In this document: piece by piece, positions 20,426 to 30,438 of the stretch
Layout of the letters: every line of letters starts with the position of its first letter
Numbering within the stretch: position 1 is the first letter of the stretch
Origin: an uncultured cyanobacterium
GTDB lineage: Bacteria; Cyanobacteriota; Cyanobacteriia; PCC-6307; Cyanobiaceae
NCBI GenBank assembly: GCA_903823115.1
Contig: CAIJRN010000018.1
Span: forward strand, 21,275 to 85,274
Reading direction: 5' to 3'
Length of the DNA stretch: 64,000 nt
Notes under the pieces: generated by a model
The model's database searches: none
What the model saw: the letters and a program-made list of their open reading frames with translations, nothing else
Told to the model about the DNA's origin: nothing
Translations under genes and position numbers: made by a program

Positions 20426-22276
20426 ATGCCCTTGCAAGACGCCCTCCCCCTGCCGATCCAGCTGGCCTGGCTGATCCCCCTCTACGGGTTCAGCGGCATG
20501 GTGCTGTCCCTGCCCTGGGCCACTGGCTGGATCAAGCGCAACGGCCCCCGTCCGGCCGCCTACCTCAATCTGCTGGTCACCCTGATCGCCGTCCTGCACG
20601 GCAGCCTGGTGATCCGGGAGGTGCTGAGCCTGGGCCCCCAGCATCTCGATATTCCCTGGTTCCATGCCGCCGATCTCGATCTGCGCATCGGCTTTGACCT
20701 CTCCCTGACCAACCTGGCGGTGCTGGAGCTGGTCACCTTCACCAGCCTGATCGGTCAGGTGTTTGCCCTCGGGTATCTCGACAAGGAATGGTCGCTGGCG
20801 CGCTTTTACGCCCTGGTGGGCTTCTTTGAAGGCGCCATGGCCGGCGTCGTGTTGAGCAGCAATCTGTTCATGAGCTATTTCCTGTTGGAGATGCTCACCC
20901 TCTCCACCTATCTGCTGGTCGGTTTCTGGTACGCCCAGCCGCTGGTGGTCACCGCCGCCCGCGATGCCTTTTTAACCAAGCGCGTCGGCGACGTGTTGCT
21001 GCTGATGGGTGTGGTGGTCCTGTCGGCCTGGGCCGGTTCGATGGAGTTCGACGACCTCTATGTCTGGGCCGCTGAAACCCCCCTCTCACCGCTGGCCGCC
21101 AGCCTGCTGGGTCTGGGCCTGATCGCCGGTCCGATGGGCAAGTGTGCCCAGTTTCCGATGCATCTCTGGCTGGATGAGGCCATGGAAGGCCCCAACCCGG
21201 CCTCGATTCTGCGCAACTCGGTGGTGGTCACCTGCGGGGCGGTGGTGCTGCTGAAGCTGATGCCCGTGGTTCGCGTCTCGCCACTGGCCACAACGGTGCT
21301 GCTGGCCGTGGGCACGATCAGCGCCCTCGGCGGTGCCCTGGTGGCGATCGCCCAGGTGGATCTCAAGCGGGCGTTCTCTTACTCCACCACCTCCTATCTC
21401 GGCCTGGTGTTCATCGCCATCGCCTTCGAGCAACCGTTTCTGGCCCTGCTGCTGCTGTTCGCCCACGGCCTGGCCAAGGCCCTGCTGTTCATGAGCGTCG
21501 GCAGCGTCATTGCCACCACGAACTGTCAGGACCTGACCGAACTGGGCGGCCTGGGCCGGCGCATGCCCGCCACCACCACGGCCTTTCTGGTCGCCGCAGC
21601 CGGGCTCACCGGCATCCTGCCCCTGGGCTGTTTCTGGGGCTATGGCCTGCTGGTCCAGACCCTGCTGCGCCAGTCGCCGCTGCTGGCCGCGATCGTGCTG
21701 CTCACCAATGGCCTGACAGCCCTCAATCTGGTGCGGGTGTTCCGCCAGGTGTTCCTCGACGTGTCCCATCCCAAGACCCGCCGGGCCCCGGAGGTGAACT
21801 GGCTGATGGCCCTGCCGATGGTGAGCCTGTCGGTGCTGGTGCTGCTGACGCCGCTCGCGATCCAGCGAATCGATACGCTTCACAGCCTCACCGACTTCGC
21901 ACCGCTGACCACGGTTCTGGTGGTGGCCAGTGGCTCGATCGGTCTGGTGGCGGGCTGCCTGATCCGCCTCGACAAGTTCTGGTCCCGTTCGGTGATCAAA
22001 CCGCTGCGGGCCTTGCAGGATCTGCTGGCCTACGACTTCTACACCGATCGCATCTACCGGGCCACGATCGTGGCGTTCATCGCCGGCCTGGCCTCCCTGA
22101 TCAACAGCGTCGATCGGGTGCTGGTCAATGGACTGGTCAACCGCATCGGCAGCGCCTCGATGGCCAGCGCCGAAGGTCTCAAACTGGGCGTGAGTGGCCA
22201 GCTCCAGAGCTATGTGCTCACGGTGCTGCTGGCGATCGTGCTGTTGTTGGGCAGCCTCTCCTGGTTCCACGGATGA
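20426..22276 (+). CDS. ndhF4: NDH-1 subunit NdhF4 (constitutive CO2 uptake complex)
   Basis: NdhF4 is an antiporter-like proton-channel subunit of the specialised NDH-1MS' complex that drives CO2-to-bicarbonate conversion at the thylakoid. ATG 20426 gives 616 residues with many membrane helices. The NdhF/NuoL hallmarks are GPMGKCAQFPMHLWLDEAME, EGPNPASILRNSVVV, VDLKRAFSYSTTSYLG and the long C-terminal lateral helix region. Clustering with ndhD4 and chpX identifies it as the F4 rather than the respiratory F1 type. It begins 142 nt after the ferritin-like gene, so a separate promoter is possible. Confidence 0.92.
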   Translation: MPLQDALPLPIQLAWLIPLYGFSGMVLSLPWATGWIKRNGPRPAAYLNLLVTLIAVLHGSLVIREVLSLGPQHLDIPWFHAADLDLRIGFDLSLTNLAVLELVTFTSLIGQVFALGYLDKEWSLARFYALVGFFEGAMAGVVLSSNLFMSYFLLEMLTLSTYLLVGFWYAQPLVVTAARDAFLTKRVGDVLLLMGVVVLSAWAGSMEFDDLYVWAAETPLSPLAASLLGLGLIAGPMGKCAQFPMHLWLDEAMEGPNPASILRNSVVVTCGAVVLLKLMPVVRVSPLATTVLLAVGTISALGGALVAIAQVDLKRAFSYSTTSYLGLVFIAIAFEQPFLALLLLFAHGLAKALLFMSVGSVIATTNCQDLTELGGLGRRMPATTTAFLVAAAGLTGILPLGCFWGYGLLVQTLLRQSPLLAAIVLLTNGLTALNLVRVFRQVFLDVSHPKTRRAPEVNWLMALPMVSLSVLVLLTPLAIQRIDTLHSLTDFAPLTTVLVVASGSIGLVAGCLIRLDKFWSRSVIKPLRALQDLLAYDFYTDRIYRATIVAFIAGLASLINSVDRVLVNGLVNRIGSASMASAEGLKLGVSGQLQSYVLTVLLAIVLLLGSLSWFHG

Positions 22277-22286
22277 GGATCCCCCC

Positions 22287-23816
22287 ATGTTGAGCACCCT
22301 CCTGCTGATCCCCTTCCTCGGCGCCTTCCTGCTGCTGTTCTGGCCGGGCCAACCGGTGCCTGGACGGATGCGGGTGGTGACGATCGTGGTGCTGGCCCTG
22401 CAGCTGGCCTGGAGCCTGCGGGTGCTGCTCGCCTTCGATCCGGGCGATGGCGGCATGCAGCTGCAGGAATCCTTCGCCTGGGTCAGCAGCATCGGCCTCG
22501 ATTACCGCCTCGGTATCGACGGCCTGTCCTTGCCCCTGGTGCTGATCAATGCGGCCCTGACCCTGGTTTCGGCCGTCTGCACCCGCGACATCAGCCAGCG
22601 GCCCCGCATCTATTTCGCCCTGCTGCTGTTGATCAGCGGTGCCGTCAATGGGGCCTTTCTGGCCGAGAACCTGCTGCTGTTCTTCCTCTTCTACGAACTC
22701 GAGCTGGTGCCCTTGTGGTTGCTGATCTCGATCTGGGGCGGAACGGAGCGGGCCTATGCGGCCACCAAATTCCTGATCTTCACGGCCGTCTCCGGTGTGT
22801 TGATTCTCGGGGCCTTCCTCGGGCTGGCCCTGCTGACCGGCACGGTGGACTTCAGCCTGACGCCGGTGCTGAGCGAGCGGCTCGCCATGGGCAGCCAGCT
22901 GCTGCTGCTGGGGGCGCTGCTGATCGGTTTCGGCATCAAGATTCCGCTGGTGCCCTTCCACACCTGGCTGCCCGATGCCCACACCCAGGCCTCGACGCCG
23001 GTGTCGGTGTTGCTGGCCGGCGTGCTGCTGAAATTGGGCACCTACGGGCTGCTGCGCTTCTGTCTGGGCCTGTTCCCCGAGGCCTGGGCCCTGCTCGCCC
23101 CGTGGCTGGCGGGCTGGGCGGCGGTGTCGGTGCTCTACGGCTCCCTGGCGGCGATCGCCCAGCGGGACATGAAACGGATGGTGGCCTACAGCTCCGTCGG
23201 CCACATGGGCTACATCCTGCTGGCGGCGGCGGCGGCCACGCCGGTGAGCCTGCTGGGGGCCGTCTTCCAGATGGTCAGCCACGGCCTGATCTCGGCCCTG
23301 TTGTTTCTGCTGGTGGGCATCGTCTATCGCAAGACCGGCACCCGTGATCTCGAGGTGCTGCGGGGACTGCTCAATCCGGAGCGGGGCCTGCCCTTCACCG
23401 GCACCTTGATGATCCTGGGGGTGATGGCCAGCGCCGGTCTGCCCGGGATGGCCGGCTTCATCTCCGAGTTCCTGGTGTTCCGCGGCAGTCTGGAGGCCTT
23501 CCCGCTGGCCACCCTGCTCTGCATGGTGGGGTCCGGCCTGACGGCGGTCTATTTCCTGCTGCTGGTGAACCGCGCCTTCTTCGGCCGCATGGCGATCACC
23601 CCGCCCAGCGAGGATCCGGTGGCGGATGCCAGGCTCGACATCCGCCTGGCGGCGGTGGCGCCGCGGGAGACGATTCCGGCCATGGCGCTGGCGGTCGGTG
23701 TCGTGGTGATCGGCCTGATCCCCACCTGGCTGGGCCGCATCAGTGAGGCGGCCAGCACCACGATGGCGCGGCTGCCAGGCCTGGTGGCCAACCTGCAGAG
23801 CGGAGGCCTGGGCTGA
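22287..23816 (+). CDS. ndhD4: NDH-1 subunit NdhD4
   Basis: NdhD4 is the second antiporter-like subunit of the CO2-uptake NDH-1 complex. The 509 residues contain the NuoM/NdhD signatures LLLFFLFYELELVPLWLLIS (with the membrane Glu), IKIPLVPFHTWLPDAHTQAS, RDMKRMVAYSSVGHMG and SHGLISALLF. ATG 22287 is preferred because it starts directly with the first membrane helix; the frame upstream overlaps ndhF4. The gap to ndhF4 is 10 nt and the stop overlaps chpX by one base, so the three genes form a unit. Confidence 0.93.
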   Translation: MLSTLLLIPFLGAFLLLFWPGQPVPGRMRVVTIVVLALQLAWSLRVLLAFDPGDGGMQLQESFAWVSSIGLDYRLGIDGLSLPLVLINAALTLVSAVCTRDISQRPRIYFALLLLISGAVNGAFLAENLLLFFLFYELELVPLWLLISIWGGTERAYAATKFLIFTAVSGVLILGAFLGLALLTGTVDFSLTPVLSERLAMGSQLLLLGALLIGFGIKIPLVPFHTWLPDAHTQASTPVSVLLAGVLLKLGTYGLLRFCLGLFPEAWALLAPWLAGWAAVSVLYGSLAAIAQRDMKRMVAYSSVGHMGYILLAAAAATPVSLLGAVFQMVSHGLISALLFLLVGIVYRKTGTRDLEVLRGLLNPERGLPFTGTLMILGVMASAGLPGMAGFISEFLVFRGSLEAFPLATLLCMVGSGLTAVYFLLLVNRAFFGRMAITPPSEDPVADARLDIRLAAVAPRETIPAMALAVGVVVIGLIPTWLGRISEAASTTMARLPGLVANLQSGGLG

Positions 23817-24967
23817 TGCCGATCATCTCCGCCGATCTCACCCACGCCGGCGGCCGGCCCACAGCCGCCGAGCTGGAAGCGAAATTGCTGGCGGGGCAGA
23901 CCCTGCTGGCCGAGACAGCCAACCATGTGATGCAGGTGGTGGATGTGCTCGAGAGTTATGGGGAGGTGCTTGATGCCTACAGCATCAACCTGATCTATCA
24001 GGCCGAACAGCAGTTTCTCAATCCGCTGCCAGCATTCCGCTACCTCGACGGCGACCTGAGCCCGGGCAAGATCTGGCGCCATCTGATCCACGATCGCCTC
24101 AACTTTGAATACGCCGAGTACTGCCAGAAGTCGATGTTCTGGCATGGCACCGGTGGCCTCGATGCCTATCTCGACTCCGAGGCCTTCCGCGCCGGCTGCA
24201 GCGCGATCATCCGGCGCAAGACCGGCCGTGATCCGCTGCTGGCCCTGCTCCATCCCCTGTTTCCCGATTTTCTGCTGGAGCTGATCCGCTCCGCGGCCAC
24301 CACCCATGCCCTCGGCCAGTTCTGGCGGGTGATGAGTGATCTGTTCCTCGATCTGGCCCGGGCCGAAAAGGACGGCCAGGTCAGCACGGTGGCGGCGGTG
24401 GTCGAGTTCCTGCGCCAGGGCCTGGTGGCGGCCGCAGCCAATCCGATCACCTACGCAGTGGAGGTGGCCGGCGAACGCTTCTGGGTACTGCCGCCGCAGG
24501 CCGGTCTCACCTTCCTCGCCGATGTGGCGGTGCCCTACATCGAGGCGGTCTTCCTGCGGGGCATGCCCTTTCTGGGCACGGTCTCGTTCAACGCCCAGGC
24601 CCAGCAGGTTTCACCCGACCAGAGCACCTTCGCCTATGGCGCCCTGTTCGCCGACCCGCTGCCCACCATGGGCTCGGGCATCCCGCCCAGCCTGCTGATG
24701 CAGGACATGTACCGTCATCTGCCGGAGCGCCTGCATCAGTGGTATCGCCAGACCAGCCGTGGTGAAGGGGACGTGCGCGTGAAGATCTGCCTCAGCTTCC
24801 AGAAGTCGATGTTCTGCGTCACCAACGCCGCCATCGCCGGCACCTTCCCCCAGCCCCTGGATCATGCTGATCCGGCCGCCCAGGCGGCCAACCGCGCCTA
24901 CGCCGCCAGCTGGGCGGCACGGCTGAGCCACTCCCGCACCGATTGCCTTGACGCCTGTGATCTCTGA
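23816..24967 (+). CDS. chpX: CO2 hydration protein ChpX (CupB)
   Basis: ChpX/CupB is the carbonic-anhydrase-like subunit attached to NDH-1MS' that converts CO2 to bicarbonate in an energy-driven, one-way manner. The 383-residue protein shows long conserved blocks (SPGKIWRHLIHDRLNFEYAE, CQKSMFWHGTGGLDAYLDSE, IPPSLLMQDMYRHLPERLHQ) and ends with conserved-looking Cys residues (DCLDACDL). It has no obvious membrane helix, as expected for a peripheral subunit. Context with ndhF4-ndhD4 supports the B (constitutive) paralogue. Confidence 0.93.
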   Translation: MPIISADLTHAGGRPTAAELEAKLLAGQTLLAETANHVMQVVDVLESYGEVLDAYSINLIYQAEQQFLNPLPAFRYLDGDLSPGKIWRHLIHDRLNFEYAEYCQKSMFWHGTGGLDAYLDSEAFRAGCSAIIRRKTGRDPLLALLHPLFPDFLLELIRSAATTHALGQFWRVMSDLFLDLARAEKDGQVSTVAAVVEFLRQGLVAAAANPITYAVEVAGERFWVLPPQAGLTFLADVAVPYIEAVFLRGMPFLGTVSFNAQAQQVSPDQSTFAYGALFADPLPTMGSGIPPSLLMQDMYRHLPERLHQWYRQTSRGEGDVRVKICLSFQKSMFCVTNAAIAGTFPQPLDHADPAAQAANRAYAASWAARLSHSRTDCLDACDL

Positions 24968-24996
24968 AGAGCGCCTGGGGGCGTAAGGTCGAAACC

Positions 24997-25242
24997 ATGG
25001 ATCAGCCTTGGACGCAGCGGGCGCGGCCCGATCGGCTGGAACGCCGGATTGAGTTTGACGACTACGAGACCACTCGCACCTTCCTGGAGCGCCTCAATGC
25101 GTTCTCGGAAGAGCAGGGTCGTTTTCCGGACATCAGTTTCGGTCGCACCTACGTGAACCTCACCCTGCGGCCCGAGCAGGAGGATGGTGCGATCGAAGCT
25201 GCTGACACCACCTTCGCAGCGGCCATCGATGGGCTCCTCTGA
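24997..25242 (+). CDS. acRAF: Alpha-carboxysome RuBisCO assembly factor (pterin dehydratase-like)
   Basis: acRAF is a small chaperone with the pterin-4a-carbinolamine dehydratase fold that helps form IA RuBisCO assemble. The 81 residues start [20 protein letters not shown] and include FEDYE-like [15 protein letters not shown] and [17 protein letters not shown]. The catalytic His cluster of true dehydratases is missing. The gene is a standard late member of cyanobacterial cso loci and overlaps cbbX by 14 bases, which suggests coordinated supply of assembly and repair functions. Confidence 0.88.
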   Translation: MDQPWTQRARPDRLERRIEFDDYETTRTFLERLNAFSEEQGRFPDISFGRTYVNLTLRPEQEDGAIEAADTTFAAAIDGLL

Positions 25243-26215
25243 GCAGCGGCAACCCACCCCGCAGCAGGAGCAGGCCCCCAGTCCGAGCGGCCAGGAGAAC
25301 CCGGAGGAGCGCCGCATTGATCTGCACTCCAGCATCCATGCCGCCGGCATCGAAACCGTGCTCGAGCAGCTGGACCGTGAGCTGATCGGCCTGCGGCCGG
25401 TGAAGGCGCGCATCCGCGAGATCGCCGCCCTGCTGGTGGTCAACCGGGCCCGGCTGCAGGTGGGGCTGGACACCGCCCCGCCCAGCCTGCACATGTCCTT
25501 CACCGGACGCCCCGGCACTGGCAAGACGACCGTGGCCGAGCGGATGTCCAAGATCCTGCACGGCCTCGGCTACGTGCGCAAGGGCCATGTGGTCACCGTC
25601 ACCCGCGACGACCTGGTGGGGCAGTACATCGGCCACACCGCCCCGAAAACGCGGGAGATGCTCAAAAAAGCGATGGGCGGTGTGCTGTTCATCGATGAGG
25701 CCTATTACCTCTACAAACCGGAGAACGAGCGCGACTATGGCGCCGAAGCGATTGAGATCCTGCTGCAGGTGATGGAGAGCAACCGCGACGACCTGGTGGT
25801 GATCTTCGCCGGCTACAAGGAGCGCATGGATATTTTCTACCAGTCCAACCCCGGCCTCTCCTCCCGGGTGGCCAACCACATCGATTTTCCTGATTACTCG
25901 GCCAGCGAGCTGCTGGCGATCGCCCGACTGATTCTGGCGGGTGAGAACTATCGCTTCAGCGATGAGGCCCAGCTGGTGTTCGCCGATTACATCCACCGCC
26001 GCATGCAGCTGCCCTTCTTCGCCAACGCCCGCTCGATCCGCAATGCCATCGACCGGGCCCGGATGCGCCAGGCCAACCGCCTCTACAACCGCAGCGGCGG
26101 CACCGTCTCCCGCCTGGAACTGATGACGATCGAAGCCGACGACATCACCGCCAGTCGGGTCTTTCAGGGGGAAGTGGAGGGACTCGACCCCAGCACCCCC
26201 CTGACCACGAGCTGA
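25229..26215 (+). CDS. cbbX: CbbX-type AAA+ RuBisCO activase homologue
   Basis: CbbX is a hexameric AAA+ motor that frees red-type RuBisCO from inhibitory sugar phosphates by pulling on the large-subunit C terminus. ATG 25229 gives 328 residues with the Walker A motif GRPGTGKTT (93-101), Walker [12 protein letters not shown] (from 152) and the pore-loop YIGHTAPKT. Form IA enzymes usually use CbbQO, so a CbbX in an alpha-cyanobacterial locus is a known but puzzling pairing, thought to come from horizontal transfer. It ends the plus-strand operon and is convergent with dnaA, 26 nt away. Confidence 0.93.
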   Translation: MGSSEQRQPTPQQEQAPSPSGQENPEERRIDLHSSIHAAGIETVLEQLDRELIGLRPVKARIREIAALLVVNRARLQVGLDTAPPSLHMSFTGRPGTGKTTVAERMSKILHGLGYVRKGHVVTVTRDDLVGQYIGHTAPKTREMLKKAMGGVLFIDEAYYLYKPENERDYGAEAIEILLQVMESNRDDLVVIFAGYKERMDIFYQSNPGLSSRVANHIDFPDYSASELLAIARLILAGENYRFSDEAQLVFADYIHRRMQLPFFANARSIRNAIDRARMRQANRLYNRSGGTVSRLELMTIEADDITASRVFQGEVEGLDPSTPLTTS

Positions 26216-26241
26216 GCAGCTTGCCGATCTCCTGAGGCCGT

Positions 26242-27657
26242 TCAGCGCCGTTTGCGCGAGTCAATCTGCAGCAGATCGCGCACCTTCTGCACTTGCCGCG
26301 ACAGGTCGGGATCGCTGCTGAGCCGCTTCTCCACCTGCTCGACGGCGTACATCACGGTGGAGTGGTCCTTGCCGCCGAAGGCCTCGCCGATCCGCGGCAG
26401 CGACAGCTTGGTGTTCTGGCGCATCAGATACATGCCCACCTGTCGGGCCTGGCTGACCGCCCGCTTGCGGCTGGGGGAGAGCATCTCGTCGATGCGCACA
26501 TCGAACACCTCCGACACCTTGTCGAGCACCTGCTGGGGGGTCACCTCGACGTCGTTGCCGACGGGATCGAGCATCGGCGCCACCGATTCCACCGTCATCG
26601 GCAGGCCCGTGATCGAGGCGAAGGCCACGGCCCGGGTGAGGGCGCCTTCGAGTTCGCGGATGTTGGAGGTGAAGCGACCGGCGATGTAGTGGATCAGCTC
26701 CCGCGGCAGCGCCATCTGCTCCGTTTCGGCCTTCTTGTGGAGAATCGCCATGCGGGTTTCCAGGTCGGGAGCCTGGATGTCGGCGATCAATCCCATCGAA
26801 AAACGGGAAATCAGTCGCTCCTGCAGCCTCGGGATCTGGCTGGGCGGGCGGTCGCTGGTGATCACGATCTGGCGGCCGGCCTCGTGCAGGGCATTGAAGG
26901 TGTGGAAGAACTCCTCCTGGGTGTACTCCTTGCCCTCGATGAACTGGATGTCGTCCACCAGGATCAGATCGGCGGCCCGGTATCGATCGCGAAACGACTG
27001 CATGGCGTCCTTGCGGATCGCCTGGATCAGGTCGTTGGTGAAGGTCTCGGTGGAGACGTAGAACACCCGCGCTTCGGGATCGATCTCCTGGCGGTAATGG
27101 CCGATCGCCTGCATCAGATGGGTCTTGCCGAGGCCGACGCCGCCGCAGATGAACAGCGGATTGAATTCACGGCCCGGGGCTTCGGCCACCGCCAGGGCCG
27201 CCGCATGGGCCATGCGGCTGTTGGCCCCGACCACGAAGCGGTTGAACACATAGCGGGGGTTGAGGTTGAGCACCACCCGTGGCGGCCGGCCATTGCCGCT
27301 CTCCTGACGGCGCTGGGCGTCACCGGTTTCGACCGGGCTGCGCGGCGGCAGGTCGGCAATCTCCCCCGCCGGCAGCGGCCCGGAGCCTCCCCCAGAGGCA
27401 GGAGACTGCTCCTCGGCGATCGCCACCTCCACCCGCACGGCATGACCGGCCAGCTCCGCAGCGACCGCCTCGATCTTGGCCAGGTAGTTCTTGCGCAGCC
27501 AGCTGCTGGCGAAGCTGTTGGGGGCCAACACCCGCAACACACCGTTCGCGTAGCTCTCGCAGCGGGCCGGCCGGATCCAGGTCTCGAACGTCGGCTTGCT
27601 GAGGTTGGCCTGGAGTGCCTGCTGGATCCGGTGCCAGAGCTCGTCCCCCTGATGCAC
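26242..27657 (-). CDS. dnaA: Chromosomal replication initiator DnaA
   Basis: DnaA is an AAA+ initiator that binds DnaA boxes and opens the origin; in many cyanobacteria it is dispensable or decoupled from replication. Domain I starts at [20 protein letters not shown]. The AAA+ domain has Walker [17 protein letters not shown], Walker [21 protein letters not shown] and the arginine-finger region. Domain IV ends with [18 protein letters not shown], the DnaA-box recognition signature. GTG 27657 (471 residues) is preferred; the ATG at 27747 would place the start inside the divergent protease gene, whose ATG at 27717 has a good RBS. Confidence 0.95.
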   Translation of the reverse strand: MHQGDELWHRIQQALQANLSKPTFETWIRPARCESYANGVLRVLAPNSFASSWLRKNYLAKIEAVAAELAGHAVRVEVAIAEEQSPASGGGSGPLPAGEIADLPPRSPVETGDAQRRQESGNGRPPRVVLNLNPRYVFNRFVVGANSRMAHAAALAVAEAPGREFNPLFICGGVGLGKTHLMQAIGHYRQEIDPEARVFYVSTETFTNDLIQAIRKDAMQSFRDRYRAADLILVDDIQFIEGKEYTQEEFFHTFNALHEAGRQIVITSDRPPSQIPRLQERLISRFSMGLIADIQAPDLETRMAILHKKAETEQMALPRELIHYIAGRFTSNIRELEGALTRAVAFASITGLPMTVESVAPMLDPVGNDVEVTPQQVLDKVSEVFDVRIDEMLSPSRKRAVSQARQVGMYLMRQNTKLSLPRIGEAFGGKDHSTVMYAVEQVEKRLSSDPDLSRQVQKVRDLLQIDSRKRR

Positions 27658-27716
27658 CGTCTGCCCTTGCGCCAGAGGCTGAATATACGCAGCCTCCGAG
27701 CGGCGCGAGGTCTTTA

Positions 27717-28907
27717 ATGAAGCCTCTTCTTCCTTCCAGCCCCCCAACCGCTTCGATGGCCCACCCCCAACTGGTTTCTGCCCCCCGGCTCGCCGCCCGT
27801 CGGGGTGCCTGGCTGGCCCTGGTCCTCGGCAGTCTGCTGTCGGGCTGCTCGCTGGCGCCGTCCTTCCCGGGCCTGGGGCGCGAAGCCCCGCCGAGCCGGC
27901 TGCGGGAAACGCCGGTGAGTCCCCTGTTGCCCAGTGGCGGCAATGTGATCGTCAAGGCGGTGGAGAAGACCGGGCCAGCCGTGGTGCGCATCGACACCGT
28001 CAAGCGCCTGGTCAACCCGATGGGGGGGCTGTTCGGTCGCGGCCCGGCGATCCAGCAGCAGCAGGGACAGGGATCGGGCTTCATCATCGAGGCCGATGGC
28101 GTGGTGCTCACCAACGCCCATGTGGTCGAAGGTGCCAATGAGGTGAGCGTCACCCTGCCCGATGGCCGCAGCTTCACCGGCAAGGTGCTGGGAGCCGACC
28201 CGCTCACCGATGTGGCCGTGGTCAAGGTGGTCAGCTCCAATCTGCCGGTGGCTCCCCTGGGCGATTCCTCCAAGGTGCGGCCGGGGGAATGGGCGATCGC
28301 CATCGGCAACCCCCTCGGCCTCGACAACACGGTCACCGCCGGGATCATCAGCGCCATCCAGCGCACCAATGCGGTGGGAGAGGGCCAGCGGGTGCCCTAT
28401 CTGCAGACCGATGCCGCCGTCAATCCGGGCAACAGTGGCGGTCCGTTGATCAACGATCGCGGCCAGGTGATCGGCATCAACACCGCCATCCGCCAGGCTC
28501 CAGGGGCCGGCCTCAGCTTTGCGATCCCGATCAACACCGCCCGCCAGATCGCCGAGCAGATCCTGGCCCGCGGCTATGCCAGCCACCCGTACATCGGCGT
28601 GCGGCTGCAGGCCCTCACCCCCCAGCTGGCCCGGGAGATCAATGCCACCACCAACGCCTGCCGGCTGCCGGAGGTGAATGGTGTGGTGGTGGTGGATGTC
28701 ATGCCGAACAGCCCGGCCGAGAAGGGCGGTCTCAAGCCCTGTGATCTGATCGAGAAGGTGGCCGGCAACACGGTGCGCAATCCCTCGGAGGTGCAGCTCG
28801 ATGTCGATGGCGGCCAGGTGAACCGCCCCCTGGAGCTGACCGTGCGCCGCGACGGCAACCAGCAGAATCTGACCGTGCAGCCGGTGGAACTGCCCCACCA
28901 GAGTTGA
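27717..28907 (+). CDS. HtrA/Deg-family serine protease, predicted lipoprotein
   Basis: This S1C protease should degrade or refold damaged envelope proteins. ATG 27717 has GAGG seven bases upstream; ATG 27756 is an alternative. The 396 residues show a hydrophobic signal segment ending in the lipobox LLSGC (Cys44), so lipid anchoring is likely. A trypsin-like domain carries the triad His135 (TNAHVVEG), Asp165 ([11 protein letters not shown]) and Ser240 (NPGNSGGPL), and one C-terminal PDZ domain follows (SAERGG-type region [16 protein letters not shown]). A Gln-rich LA-loop ([11 protein letters not shown]) precedes the core. The last four bases overlap the next gene. Confidence 0.93.
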   Translation: MKPLLPSSPPTASMAHPQLVSAPRLAARRGAWLALVLGSLLSGCSLAPSFPGLGREAPPSRLRETPVSPLLPSGGNVIVKAVEKTGPAVVRIDTVKRLVNPMGGLFGRGPAIQQQQGQGSGFIIEADGVVLTNAHVVEGANEVSVTLPDGRSFTGKVLGADPLTDVAVVKVVSSNLPVAPLGDSSKVRPGEWAIAIGNPLGLDNTVTAGIISAIQRTNAVGEGQRVPYLQTDAAVNPGNSGGPLINDRGQVIGINTAIRQAPGAGLSFAIPINTARQIAEQILARGYASHPYIGVRLQALTPQLAREINATTNACRLPEVNGVVVVDVMPNSPAEKGGLKPCDLIEKVAGNTVRNPSEVQLDVDGGQVNRPLELTVRRDGNQQNLTVQPVELPHQS

Positions 28908-29623
28908 CTCCCTCCGAGACAGGGACGCCGCCGCTGCGATCGGCGCCCGGCTCCCGCTCCAGCGCTGTCAGGCAGCGCCGTGAAGCCCCTTGCCGCCGCG
29001 ATGGCCAACTGGTGGTGATGGCCCGCTGGCCCGCCCCAGGGCGCTGCAAGCGTCGCCTTGGCGCCAGCATCGGCATGGGGCGAGCGGCGCTGATCCAGGC
29101 CCGGCTCAGCGCCCATGTTTTGCAGGTGGCCAGGATCGCTGCGGCCGGCCATGGCCAGGAGCTGGTGCTGGCCGTGAGCGGCCTGGCCGATCGGGCCGCC
29201 AGGCGCTGGGGGCGAGAGCTGGGGGCGGAGCGGACCGTGCTGCAGGGCCAGGGCAGCCTGGGGGCCCGGTTGCAACGCCAGGTGGTCCGGGCCCAGCGCG
29301 AGGGTGCCCGGCGGGTGATCCTGATCGGCAGTGACCTGCCGGATCTGGGCAGCGATGACCTGATCGAGGCCTTCCAGCAGCTGGAGCGGCGACCGCTGGT
29401 GCTCGGCCCGGCCGGCGATGGCGGCTATTGGCTGATCGGTCTGGGCAGCCGGAGCGCCCCTTGGCCGACCCTGTTCGCCGGCGCCGAGGAGGCAATCGGC
29501 TGGGGGGGGTGCCAGGTGCTGGCCCAGACCCTGGCGGCCGCCGCGGCCCTGGGATTGGAGCCCCACCTGCTGGCGACGCGCTCGGATCTGGATCGGGGCG
29601 TGGATCTGCGGCGCTGGCGTTGA
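28904..29623 (+). CDS. DUF2064 / TIGR04282-type glycosyltransferase-like protein
   Basis: Members of this family resemble nucleotide-sugar or nucleotidyl transferases of the GT-A fold and commonly neighbour a TIGR04283 glycosyltransferase, as here. Core motifs are LVVMARWPAPGRCKRRLG near the start, VILIGSDLPDLGSDDLIEAF and VLGPAGDGGYWLIGL. The start is uncertain: a TTG at 28904 overlapping the protease stop gives 239 residues, while the recognisable domain only starts about 35 residues later. The exact substrate is unknown. Confidence 0.8.
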   Translation: MTPSETGTPPLRSAPGSRSSAVRQRREAPCRRDGQLVVMARWPAPGRCKRRLGASIGMGRAALIQARLSAHVLQVARIAAAGHGQELVLAVSGLADRAARRWGRELGAERTVLQGQGSLGARLQRQVVRAQREGARRVILIGSDLPDLGSDDLIEAFQQLERRPLVLGPAGDGGYWLIGLGSRSAPWPTLFAGAEEAIGWGGCQVLAQTLAAAAALGLEPHLLATRSDLDRGVDLRRWR

Positions 29624-29642
29624 ACCTTGCTGGCGTTGAACC

Positions 29643-30404
29643 TTGAGCTGCACCCCTGCCCCTGAAGCGATCACGGCCAGGCCCGCCACGGCGGCGTCCA
29701 CAGCCGTTCTGGCGCCCCTGGAAGTCGTCATCGCCGTGCGCAACGAGGCCCGGGGTCTGCCGCCTTTGCTGGCCGACCTGGCCAGGGCGCCCCGGGGCCT
29801 GGTGCGGGATGTGCTGGTGATCGACGGCGGCAGCAGCGATGGCAGCCAGCGGCTGGCGCGGCTGGCGGGGGCCAGGGTGCATGCGGCCGAAGCGGGCCGG
29901 GGCCGGCAGCTGGCCGCGGGGGTCGCCGCCAGTGGCGCCCCCTGGTTGCTGCTGCTGCATGGCGATGCCCGATTGCCGTCCGACTGGTCTGAGCTGGTGG
30001 CTCGGGCGATGGCAGGCGGAGCGGCCACGGCCTGGGCCTTCCGGCTGGCCATCGCCGGCGGCGATCCCCGGCTGCATCTGGTGGCCTGGGCGGCCAACGG
30101 CCGCAGCCGCTGGCGCCAGCTGCCCTACGGCGATCAGGGCCTGCTGCTGGCCCGCAGCCTCCATGACGCCGCCGGCGGTGTCGCCCCCCTGCCGTTGATG
30201 GAGGATCTGGAGTTTGTGCTGCGGCTGCGGCGCCATGGGGCCATCCGGCTGCTGGCTGGGGCCCTGCGCGTCCAGGATCGGCGCTGGCGAGCCCTGGGGG
30301 TGTGGCGCACCACCTGGATCAACGCCCGCCTGCGCCGCCGCTGGCGGCGGGGCGAGGATCCCGTGCTGCTGGCTGCGGAGTACTACCGCCGTGGTGTCGG
30401 TTGA
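29643..30404 (+). CDS. Family 2 glycosyltransferase, TIGR04283 type
   Basis: A GT-A fold glycosyltransferase of 253 residues (TTG start at 29643; the domain begins at LEVVIAVRNEARGLPPLLAD). Visible motifs are VLVIDGGSSDGSQRLARLAG, LLLLHGDARLPSDW (the metal-binding region) and LPLMEDLEFVLRLRRHGAIR. It follows the DUF2064 gene by 19 nt. This pair is common in cyanobacteria and proteobacteria and is thought to modify a lipid or small glycoconjugate, with no confirmed product. Confidence 0.85.
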   Translation: MSCTPAPEAITARPATAASTAVLAPLEVVIAVRNEARGLPPLLADLARAPRGLVRDVLVIDGGSSDGSQRLARLAGARVHAAEAGRGRQLAAGVAASGAPWLLLLHGDARLPSDWSELVARAMAGGAATAWAFRLAIAGGDPRLHLVAWAANGRSRWRQLPYGDQGLLLARSLHDAAGGVAPLPLMEDLEFVLRLRRHGAIRLLAGALRVQDRRWRALGVWRTTWINARLRRRWRRGEDPVLLAAEYYRRGVG

Positions 30405-30438
30405 GCGCCATCGCCAGGTGCCAACGTCCCTCTGGCCC

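Noticed and set aside
26216..27760. Replication origin next to dnaA
   Set aside because: No TTATCCACA-type DnaA boxes or AT-rich unwinding region were seen around dnaA; in many cyanobacteria dnaA is not beside oriC.
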